DNA of 5,913 nucleotides from Thermoplasmata archaeon (GCA_021163705.1 JAGGTO010000016.1:1-5913), one strand, 5' to 3'; shown: positions 1-4,397, counted from the first letter of the stretch. The notes: a model not told the origin generated them from the letters alone. Made by a program: numbers and translations.

Positions 1-96
1 ATATTTTCCATAATCTTCACACTTCTCCTCTATGCATTTAAATCCTTTATATCTTCCGTGGCATATTCCATTCTCGTCCTTAAAAATGCATTTCAT
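1..96 (-). CDS. Small cysteine-rich protein, N-terminal part (cut by the window edge)
   Basis: Reading the minus strand from an ATG at 96 gives 32 codons with no stop before the edge of the window. The peptide begins MKCIFKDENGIC and has cysteines at residues 3, 12, 21 and 26 (C-x8-C-x8-C-x4-C), with many Lys, Glu and Asp and several Gly and aromatic residues. Four spaced cysteines in so short a charged peptide suggest a small metal-binding (zinc-ribbon-like) protein; this is inference, and I do not recognise the family. The start is well fixed: the codon just before the ATG is an in-frame TGA, and no other in-frame ATG or GTG is visible. Only 4 bases separate the ATG from the 3' end of the tRNA-Arg gene on the same strand, leaving no room for a promoter of its own except inside the tRNA. 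The words K-C-I occur twice (residues 2-4 and 20-22), encoded by the same AAATGCAT bases. Codon use (AGA, ATA, GGA) matches the other genes. The C-terminus is unseen. Confidence 0.6.
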   Translation of the reverse strand, partial: MKCIFKDENGICHGRYKGFKCIEEKCEDYGKY

Positions 97-100
97 TCAG

Positions 101-175
101 CGGGCGCGGCGGGATTCGAACCCGCGACTTGCAGCTTAGGAGGCTGCCGCCATATCCTGGCTAGGCCACGCGCCC
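101..175 (-). tRNA. tRNA-Arg (anticodon CCU)
   Basis: The minus strand folds into a full cloverleaf of 75 nt. The 7-bp acceptor stem is GGGCGCG (175-169) paired with CGCGCCC (108-102), with discriminator G at 101. U8 and G9 follow, then a D-arm closed by GCC/GGC with a T-T mismatch at its fourth pair. A 5-bp anticodon stem GCAGC/GCTGC carries the 7-base loop CTCCTAA, a 5-base variable region AAGTC follows, and a T-arm GCGGG/CCCGC holds the loop TTCGAAT. Anticodon CCU reads the arginine codon AGG. The CCA tail is not encoded: the bases after the discriminator are CTGA, so CCA must be added after transcription. There is no intron. A TATA box sits about 25 bases upstream on the minus strand. The downstream cysteine-rich reading frame begins almost at once after the mature 3' end. 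Confidence 0.97.
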
Positions 176-194
176 CGTTTTCCCCATGATAAAT

Positions 195-205
195 CCTTAT
201 TTAAC
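195..205 (-). promoter_or_regulatory. TATA box of the tRNA-Arg gene
   Basis: On the minus strand the bases read GTTAAATAAGG, preceded by a run of A residues that could serve as the BRE. The centre is about 25 bases upstream of the first tRNA base (175), the standard archaeal TATA-to-start distance. No other TATA-like site lies closer, so this promoter probably also serves the cysteine-rich frame beyond the tRNA. Confidence 0.6.
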
Positions 206-253
206 TTTTTTCAGAACAGTTGCAGAATGCCCTAATTTTTTCACCAAGGAAAA

Positions 254-262
254 TTTTATATT
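254..262 (+). promoter_or_regulatory. TATA box of the 53-residue protein gene
   Basis: TTTTATATT, preceded by a purine-rich AAGGAAAA stretch that could be a BRE. Its centre (about 258) predicts transcription starting near 283, giving a short leader of about 14 bases that still contains the Shine-Dalgarno sequence at 286-290. It points away from the tRNA promoter, so 176-296 is a divergent promoter region. Confidence 0.55.
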
Positions 263-285
263 CTCATTTGTATCCACCTTTAAGT

Positions 286-290
286 GGTGA
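286..290 (+). promoter_or_regulatory. Shine-Dalgarno sequence (GGTGA) fixing the start at 297
   Basis: GGTGA is complementary to the 3' end of archaeal 16S rRNA and lies 6 bases before the ATG at 297. It is the clearest ribosome-binding site in the window, in contrast to several genes here whose TATA box is too close to the start to leave a leader. Confidence 0.65.
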
Positions 291-296
291 TATAAA

Positions 297-458
297 ATGG
301 GAAAACTTGCAGATGTGGAGATAGTGAGGGACGGGGACATATTCTATGCAAGGATAACTCTCCCTGATGGAAATGTTACAAAGATTGAAAGTGAGAGCTT
401 CGAAGAAATCTTAAATCAGGTTGCAACAGAGCTTCAGGATAGATTTGGATTTCTGTAA
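297..458 (+). CDS. Conserved-looking small protein of 53 residues, function unknown
   Basis: An ATG at 297, six bases after GGTGA and downstream of a good TATA box, opens a 53-codon frame ending in TAA at 456-458. The peptide starts MGKLADVEIVRDGDIFYARI and ends DRFGFL. Its layout suggests two or three short beta strands (about residues 6-12, 16-22 and 27-31, with a turn at PDGN 23-26) followed by an amphipathic helix (about 34-50), a compact beta-beta-alpha unit. It is acidic and has no cysteine, signal peptide or membrane segment. The promoter, ribosome-binding site, codon use and a hairpin directly after the stop all say this is a real single-gene unit. I do not recognise the family, and nothing in the sequence assigns a function. 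Its neighbours are a divergent tRNA gene and a methyltransferase on the same strand 143 bases downstream. Confidence 0.82.
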   Translation: MGKLADVEIVRDGDIFYARITLPDGNVTKIESESFEEILNQVATELQDRFGFL

Positions 459-459
459 A

Positions 460-481
460 TTTCATAATTTTATTTATGAAA
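460..481 (+). terminator. Hairpin just after the 53-residue protein gene
   Basis: TTTCATAA (460-467) and TTATGAAA (474-481) form a perfect 8-bp inverted repeat around a 6-base TTTTAT loop, starting one base after the stop codon. With a one-base bulge it extends outward to AAATTT on both sides. A T-rich stretch (ATTTATTTTTAA) follows. Position and shape suit a transcript 3' end or RNA-stabilising hairpin. Archaeal termination relies mainly on oligo-T, so the terminator role is inferred. Confidence 0.45.
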
Positions 482-533
482 ATTTATTTTTAACGATTTA
501 TGATTTATTTTGTAAAGTCTTTATATTCACAAA

Positions 534-560
534 CTTTATAAACTATCGCTAAAATATATC
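534..560 (+). promoter_or_regulatory. Candidate promoter region of the methyltransferase gene
   Basis: Two TATA-like sites lie here: CTTTATAAAC at 534-543 and AAAATATATC at 551-560. They predict starts near 565 and 582. The second would give a leader of about 20 bases to the TTG at 602 or about 60 bases to the ATG at 641. Neither start has a clear Shine-Dalgarno sequence, so the promoter choice is uncertain. Confidence 0.35.
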
Positions 561-601
561 AAGTTAATTTAATAATGCTAATAGATTAACAAAATCCTTA
601 T

Positions 602-1753
602 TTGATCTCTGGTCTTAGGAAAGATGTGGAAAAGCTAGAAATGGCAGTGAGAGAGTGTGAAGCGCTTATAAGGAGAGGATACAGAAGGGAGATCATCCTT
701 AAAAAGATAAGAAAATATGGATATGATGGGGAAGAAATATTTGAGATTGCAAGATGCAGGATAAAGGCCCGGGAAAAATTTTCCATCCACAATCTTTATT
801 TTGATGAATATGGACTTAGATATTCCACTCCGGAGCTCATAGGACAATATAGGGCGGAGAGAATAAGGGGATATACCATTGCGGATATAAGCTGCGGTGT
901 TGGTATGCAGGCCATATTTTTTTCGTTTACCAATCCTTCTGTTCTTGGTGTGGATATTGATGAGCGAAGAATACGATATGCCAGATTGAATGCCAGAGCT
1001 TATAATGCAAAAAATATTGAGTTCATTGTTGGAGATTGCTTCTCCCCTGATATTATGGAAAAGGCGAAAAAATATGATATAATTTTTTCTGATCCAGCAA
1101 GGAAAGAATCGGAAAAAGAAAGAAAACTAGAGACTCTCATTCCCTCACCGCTTAAAATTCTAGAAAAATACGGAGAACGAGAGTATATTTTTGATTTACC
1201 ACCTCAGATTTCCAGAGAAAAACTTCCACAGGATTGGGAAAAGGAGTATATATCCCTAAATGGGAGAATTAAGAGATTGACTGCCTACACCGGAAATTTA
1301 AGAATATGGGATAGATGTGCAGTATCTTTGCCGTCCAAGGATAGAGTGTGTGGGTATGAAGATGATGATTTTACTTTAGAAAATGAGTTAAGTAATTATG
1401 TTTATTTAGTTGATGAATCTATTTACTACGCCTCCCTCCTTGGGGTTCTGGAGAGAAGAACAGGAATAAAATACCTTCAAACCGGAAAGAGGAGAACGCT
1501 TGCAACCTCCTCCTCTCTTGTTGAAAGTGGCTTTTTGAAGCCCTATAGGGTAATATGTGAAGATAAAAACTTAGAATCCATTATTTCATGTCTAAGGAAG
1601 CATGATGCGGGAAAGGTGACCCTAATTATGGCTGTGGAGCCAGGTAAATACTGGAAAATAAGGAGAGCAATTGAAGAAAAACTTAAAGGAAAAAGAAAGA
1701 TGGTCCTTTTTAAAATTAATGACATATTTGTGGCCGGAGAAAATGTAACATAA
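602..1753 (+). CDS. Class I SAM-dependent methyltransferase with THUMP-like C-terminal domain
   Basis: A 383-residue protein if the TTG at 602 is used, or 370 if the ATG at 641 (residue 14) is used. An in-frame TAA at 587-589 limits the upstream extent, and neither start has a good Shine-Dalgarno sequence. Residues 1-75 are helical and charged. A Rossmann-type methyltransferase core follows: motif I ADISCGVGMQ (94-103), an acidic pair GVDID (116-120) for the SAM ribose, a VGDCF loop (143-147), and the motif IV-like SDPARK (163-168) in place of NPPY. The DPAR form, the later FDLPP (197-201) and the tail of about residues 266-380 (YLVDESIYYASLLG onward) match the architecture of THUMP-like-domain methyltransferases found in archaea and bacteria. 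Those are usually assigned to RNA modification, but the substrate is unknown to me. The tail may bind RNA or substrate (inference). It is not Trm5/Taw2: the typical NPPY-type motif is absent. A perfect inverted repeat overlaps the stop codon. Separate promoters suggest it is not in an operon with the downstream genes. Confidence 0.88.
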   Translation: MISGLRKDVEKLEMAVRECEALIRRGYRREIILKKIRKYGYDGEEIFEIARCRIKAREKFSIHNLYFDEYGLRYSTPELIGQYRAERIRGYTIADISCGVGMQAIFFSFTNPSVLGVDIDERRIRYARLNARAYNAKNIEFIVGDCFSPDIMEKAKKYDIIFSDPARKESEKERKLETLIPSPLKILEKYGEREYIFDLPPQISREKLPQDWEKEYISLNGRIKRLTAYTGNLRIWDRCAVSLPSKDRVCGYEDDDFTLENELSNYVYLVDESIYYASLLGVLERRTGIKYLQTGKRRTLATSSSLVESGFLKPYRVICEDKNLESIISCLRKHDAGKVTLIMAVEPGKYWKIRRAIEEKLKGKRKMVLFKINDIFVAGENVT

Positions 1754-1770
1754 CCTATGTTATGTTACAT
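1743..1770 (+). repeat. Perfect 12-bp inverted repeat spanning the methyltransferase stop codon
   Basis: ATGTAACATAAC (1743-1754) and GTTATGTTACAT (1759-1770) are exact reverse complements around a 4-base CTAT loop. The stop codon TAA (1751-1753) lies in the left arm. Transcribed, it would form a 12-bp stem-loop at the end of the coding region. As DNA it is a near-continuous dyad that a dimeric regulator could bind. No T-run follows, so it is not a classic intrinsic terminator. Confidence 0.8.
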
Positions 1771-1855
1771 CCATTGCATGGAGCTCATGGAATACCAATT
1801 TTATGATGAAACCCATAGTCTTCTCATTGAAAAATGGCAATCTGTGGGGTCGTTA

Positions 1856-1865
1856 GATTTATCTT
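1856..1865 (+). promoter_or_regulatory. Weak TATA-like element upstream of the RPA-like gene
   Basis: GATTTATCTT is centred about 27 bases before the ATG at 1887, the spacing expected for a leaderless transcript. No Shine-Dalgarno sequence precedes that ATG, which supports this reading. The match to the TATA consensus is only partial. Confidence 0.35.
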
Positions 1866-1886
1866 TTTTCTTTCATATACCAGATT

Positions 1887-2336
1887 ATGGATGTTGAATC
1901 TCTATATTCACTTGTAAGCGATCTTCTGAGTTTTGAAAGATTTAAATATGAAATAGAGAAGAGAAAGGAGAAATATGGGGGATTGCTGGATGATGATGCC
2001 ATAGCCTATATGATTGTGGATGAACTTGGAAGAAATCCAGGAAACAAGATGAAAATAGGGGATCTGTATGATGGAATAAATGTCACGGTAGAAGCCACAG
2101 TAGAGAAAGTGGGTGCTGTGGAAACAAGAAAAAATGGTAAGCTTAGAATAATGAGGGTGGATATAGCCGATGAGACAGGAAAATGTCAGCTTGTGCTGTG
2201 GAACGAGGAAATTGATGAAATTGGCGGTAATCTCAGAGAGGGAATGAAAATAAAAATAATCAATGGATATGTGAAAGAGAACATATATGGGTTGCAAATC
2301 TCTCTTGGAAGATGGGGAATAATTATATTTGAATGA
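1887..2336 (+). CDS. Short RPA-like protein with a single OB fold (ssDNA-binding type)
   Basis: A 149-residue protein from an ATG that lacks a Shine-Dalgarno sequence. Residues 1-50 are helical; the segment GGLLDDDAIAYMIVDELG (31-48) resembles the N-terminal helix-turn region of archaeal replication protein A. Residues 55-149 form one OB fold: KIGDLYDG (56-63) opens it, then a strand at about 66-78, and the typical core VDIADETGK (91-99) followed by QLVLWNEEID (101-110). The strand at 122-130 and the closing strands at 134-148 complete it. Archaeal RPA proteins usually carry several OB folds and often a zinc finger; this one has a single fold, and its one cysteine (C100) cannot form a finger. 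It is best read as a small RPA-family or OB-fold nucleic-acid-binding protein. It may act alone, as an oligomer, or with a larger RPA encoded elsewhere (inference). The primase subunit priS lies about 0.85 kb downstream on the other strand, a thematic but not operonic link. Confidence 0.85.
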   Translation: MDVESLYSLVSDLLSFERFKYEIEKRKEKYGGLLDDDAIAYMIVDELGRNPGNKMKIGDLYDGINVTVEATVEKVGAVETRKNGKLRIMRVDIADETGKCQLVLWNEEIDEIGGNLREGMKIKIINGYVKENIYGLQISLGRWGIIIFE

Positions 2337-2353
2337 TTAAGTTAAGTTTTAAT

Positions 2354-2362
2354 ATTTATAAA
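2354..2362 (+). promoter_or_regulatory. TATA box upstream of taw3
   Basis: ATTTATAAA, centred near 2358, is a good TATA match about 28 bases before the first ATG (2386), which would give a nearly leaderless transcript. A second, weaker TTTTAATAT just upstream (about 2347-2355) would place the start near 2376 and include the GGTGA at 2377-2381 in the leader. Confidence 0.5.
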
Positions 2363-2377
2363 CTTTATTAAATAAAG
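2363..2377 (+). repeat. Short palindrome between TATA box and start of taw3
   Basis: CTTTATTAAATAAAG is a perfect 7-1-7 dyad lying directly against the TATA box and running into the first base of the GGTGA element. It could be an operator for a dimeric regulator. Being entirely A/T except at its ends, it could also be chance in an AT-rich promoter. Confidence 0.4.
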
Positions 2378-2381
2378 GTGA
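2377..2381 (+). promoter_or_regulatory. Shine-Dalgarno sequence (GGTGA) before taw3
   Basis: GGTGA lies 4 bases before the ATG at 2386 and 7 bases before the next ATG at 2389. The second distance is closer to the 6 bases seen for the gene at 297, so the protein may begin at the second Met. Whether the site is in the mRNA depends on which TATA element is used. Confidence 0.5.
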
Positions 2382-2385
2382 TTGG

Positions 2386-2964
2386 ATGATGGAAAGAAAG
2401 GAGGCCTTGAAAAAACTGGAAGAGGCCAGAAAAAGAGGTGAGGTAGATGAGGATATATTATCTATTCTTGAGATTTTAAACTCCAGTTCCCATTTTTATA
2501 CCACAAGCAGCTGTTCAGGGAGGATTGTTATTATGCAACTCCCCGAAATAGGAGACAAGAAAAATGCAGTTTTCTTGGGAAAATGGCATCATGAGGTTGG
2601 TATTGAGGACATTCTAAACTCAATTTCCAACTACTCGGAAGGTTATCTCTTTATGCTTGTACAATCATCCATAATCCACATTGTGGCAGATTCTCTGCAA
2701 AGTGCAAGAGAGATTATGCGTATAGCCTTGGAAAGCGGGTTTAAATATACAAGTATTAAGGTGATAAAAAACAATGGAATACTCGTGGAAATTCTTAGCG
2801 CGGAGAATCTTCACATTCCACTGGGAGAGAGAGGAGAACTTAAAATTGGATATGGAGAAATAGAATTTTTCACCAAAATGGCCAATCTAATGCTAAGAAG
2901 GATAAAGCAAAAACTGAAAATTTTTGAGGAAAAAATTAAGAGCTCTCCTCTCTTCTCTTCTTAA
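2386..2964 (+). CDS. taw3: tRNA(Phe) 7-[(3-amino-3-carboxypropyl)-4-demethylwyosine-N4]-methyltransferase Taw3
   Basis: A 192-residue protein of the TYW3/Taw3 family. Family hallmarks are visible in order: the Ser-rich SSCSGR (41-46) preceded by YTT, then LGKWH (64-68), then the VQSSIIHIVA strand (92-101), and later IPLGERG (144-150). Family knowledge: Taw3/TYW3 uses S-adenosylmethionine to methylate N4 of the tricyclic wyosine base at G37 of tRNA-Phe, after Taw1 and Taw2 have built the ring and added the aminocarboxypropyl group. Its presence implies that Taw1 and Taw2 are encoded elsewhere; neither is in this window. The length is close to other archaeal Taw3 proteins. The C-terminal 20 residues form a Lys/Glu-rich helix and end in a Ser-rich tail that overlaps the 3' end of the convergent eS17 gene by 29 bases. 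The start could be 2386 or 2389 (MM), which hardly changes the protein. Confidence 0.93.
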   Translation: MMERKEALKKLEEARKRGEVDEDILSILEILNSSSHFYTTSSCSGRIVIMQLPEIGDKKNAVFLGKWHHEVGIEDILNSISNYSEGYLFMLVQSSIIHIVADSLQSAREIMRIALESGFKYTSIKVIKNNGILVEILSAENLHIPLGERGELKIGYGEIEFFTKMANLMLRRIKQKLKIFEEKIKSSPLFSS

Positions 2965-3142
2965 CTTTCCAGTAACGGGTAACATATCCTGCAAGCATGT
3001 TTCTCAATCTTTTCGTTTGTACATCTGTAAGTTTTGTTACCCAAAGTTTGTTGTTATCAAAATCCCCATTAAACTTGTCCGGATATCTCTCCACAAGTTC
3101 TCGAGCTACAGCCTTAATGTTCGAAGGTCTAATTGATCCCAT
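2936..3142 (-). CDS. rps17e: Small-subunit ribosomal protein eS17 (S17e)
   Basis: A 68-residue protein starting MGSIRPSNIKAVARELVERY, the typical beginning of archaeal and eukaryotic S17e. It also has the conserved YPDKF (20-24), DFDNNK (27-32), a basic KRLRN (44-48) and AGYVTR (51-56), ending in a Lys/Arg tail. It is a component of the 30S subunit found in archaea and eukaryotes but not bacteria. The open frame continues 43 codons upstream of this ATG, but that part does not look like S17e and overlaps priS; the family N-terminus fixes the start at 3142. There is no Shine-Dalgarno sequence; a TATA box centred about 28 bases upstream indicates a leaderless mRNA. The last 29 bases overlap the 3' end of taw3 on the opposite strand. 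Just after the stop, the minus strand reads TTTTTT and then more T-runs, suitable for archaeal oligo-T termination inside the taw3 gene. Confidence 0.95.
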   Translation of the reverse strand: MGSIRPSNIKAVARELVERYPDKFNGDFDNNKLWVTKLTDVQTKRLRNMLAGYVTRYWKVKKRREESS

Positions 3143-3163
3143 ATGAGCCGCAAATAGCAACAA

Positions 3164-3178
3164 GAATATATAATTTTC
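3164..3178 (-). promoter_or_regulatory. TATA box of the eS17 gene (leaderless type)
   Basis: On the minus strand the bases read GAAAATTATATATTC, with an AT core centred near 3170, about 28 bases before the ATG at 3142. It lies wholly in the 43-base gap between priS and the eS17 gene. Start-site spacing leaves almost no leader, and no Shine-Dalgarno sequence is present. Confidence 0.65.
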
Positions 3179-3185
3179 TATCGAA

Positions 3186-4397
3186 TCAATGGCATCTGGC
3201 AATGAAATCAGCCATTCCCCTTGCCACAAGAAACACAGCAAGATAGTTTGGAACACATTCCTCATCCACAATATGAAAATGTTCGTTGTTCATCATCATT
3301 TTTATCTTCATTTTTGGCTTAATCTTTGTTTCTTCCTTTTTAAAAATTTCAGGAATAGAGTCTATTAATGGATTAAAACTATTAAATTCATTAAGAGTTA
3401 ATGGCTTAACAATAAATCCAGTTTTTCCATGCAAAGAGCCTATAAGTCTTATAAGTCTATGAATATCTGTAGTGACTGGTTCATCTGCTTCACCTCTTAT
3501 TCTTACTTTCTCTTTTAGGTAAAAAAGGAATGCATTTCGAAGATCATCACTTCCAAAAATCTGGAGTTTCTGTGACTGTTTCTCCTCAATAAGATATTCA
3601 ATTTTCATAGTATTTTCCGAAGTTTTCTTAAATAGATCTTTCACCACCCTCTTGCTCAACTTTTTATCTTTAAGAACATCATTAAGCTCTTCGATTACAG
3701 CATCTTCCCCGTAGGATTCGTAGAGGGATAAGAGCTCCTTAGAAATGCGAACAATTTCTCTCGAAAGTTTGCTGTACCAACCACCAAACTCTGGAGGATA
3801 GAGTATATATAGAGTTCTCTTTTTCTTTCTTTTTACTTCCTCCATAACCATTAAAAATTTAGTTATATCCTTGGATTCGGCGGTGATATACGAAACTATT
3901 TCTCTTCTCTCATTGCTCCCCAGACTTTGAACATCTTTATTTCTCACATATATGTGATAGCCTCTTCCACCAGAGAAAGTAATCTGAAGATGTCTCTCAT
4001 CGAATCCGAAGTCCCCTAAAAGATATTCATAGATCAGTTTTCGTGCCTCTCTTTTCACTATCCTAAGCATCTCCTCATAGCTTTTTCCTTCGGTTTCCGG
4101 GATATGATCCGCATCCAGGTCAAAAACTAGATCAGCACCAAGCCATCCCTTTTTCTCCATATCCTTATTTCTCGGATCAATATAATAAGCTGTGGAGTAG
4201 TATGCATGCTTGGGAGCATTCTCTACCAAGAATCTTTTTAATTCCTTTCTTGAAAAAAATGAGGTATGACGGAGTACATAATTTTTATCAAAGAACATGA
4301 AGCCATACTCCCTTCGGGTAAATCTTGGAGGTAATATTATATCATTCTTTAAGTAATATTCACGAAACATCCCTTTTAAAAATTCTATGTTGCCCAC
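3186..4397 (-). CDS. priS: DNA primase small (catalytic) subunit PriS
   Basis: A 403-residue archaeal/eukaryotic-type primase catalytic subunit, which with PriL synthesises primers at replication forks. Visible motifs: VFDLDADH (91-98), whose Asp pair D93/D95 binds the catalytic metals; SGGRGYHIYV (142-151), which binds nucleotide; and the third-site Asp in ADEPVTTDIHRLIRL (304-318, D305), followed by GSLHGKTG (320-327). The C-terminal VPNYLAVFL (382-390) is also family-typical. Residues 353-370 are a Lys/Met-rich low-complexity linker. The only cysteines are C381 and C402, so the zinc knuckle that many PriS proteins carry after motif I is absent; the segment after DADH is instead IPETEGKSYEEM, as I recall for haloarchaeal PriS. 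The start is a GTG at 4397: an in-frame TGA lies just upstream, there is no alternative ATG, and GGGGGAT forms a partial Shine-Dalgarno sequence. PriL is not in the window. eS17 follows on the same strand after 43 bases with its own TATA box. Confidence 0.96.
   Translation of the reverse strand: MGNIEFLKGMFREYYLKNDIILPPRFTRREYGFMFFDKNYVLRHTSFFSRKELKRFLVENAPKHAYYSTAYYIDPRNKDMEKKGWLGADLVFDLDADHIPETEGKSYEEMLRIVKREARKLIYEYLLGDFGFDERHLQITFSGGRGYHIYVRNKDVQSLGSNERREIVSYITAESKDITKFLMVMEEVKRKKKRTLYILYPPEFGGWYSKLSREIVRISKELLSLYESYGEDAVIEELNDVLKDKKLSKRVVKDLFKKTSENTMKIEYLIEEKQSQKLQIFGSDDLRNAFLFYLKEKVRIRGEADEPVTTDIHRLIRLIGSLHGKTGFIVKPLTLNEFNSFNPLIDSIPEIFKKEETKIKPKMKIKMMMNNEHFHIVDEECVPNYLAVFLVARGMADFIARCH

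Noticed and set aside
32..93. Direct repeat ATGCATTT at 32-39 and 86-93
   Set aside because: Explained by the K-C-I residues that occur twice in the cysteine-rich frame; too short and too few copies to be an independent repeat element.
598..847. Minus-strand open frames under the methyltransferase gene
   Set aside because: They lie opposite a well-supported gene with clear methyltransferase motifs, have no promoter or ribosome-binding site, and show no recognisable domain.
1908..2297. 129-codon minus-strand frame opposite the RPA-like gene
   Set aside because: Rich in Phe, Ile, His and Ser with no domain, as expected for the antisense of an AT-rich gene; the plus-strand OB fold explains the region.
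2973..2984. Tandem GTAAC-GG-GTAAC
   Set aside because: Lies in the conserved GYVTRYW coding segment of eS17 and follows from its codons.
2924..3136. 70-codon plus-strand frame opposite eS17
   Set aside because: Antisense of a ribosomal protein gene; no ribosome-binding site or promoter, and low-complexity residue content.
3143..3271. 43-codon upstream extension of the eS17 frame
   Set aside because: The family N-terminus (MGSIRP) starts at 3142, a TATA box lies in the extension at leaderless distance, and the extra part overlaps the priS coding region without resembling S17e.
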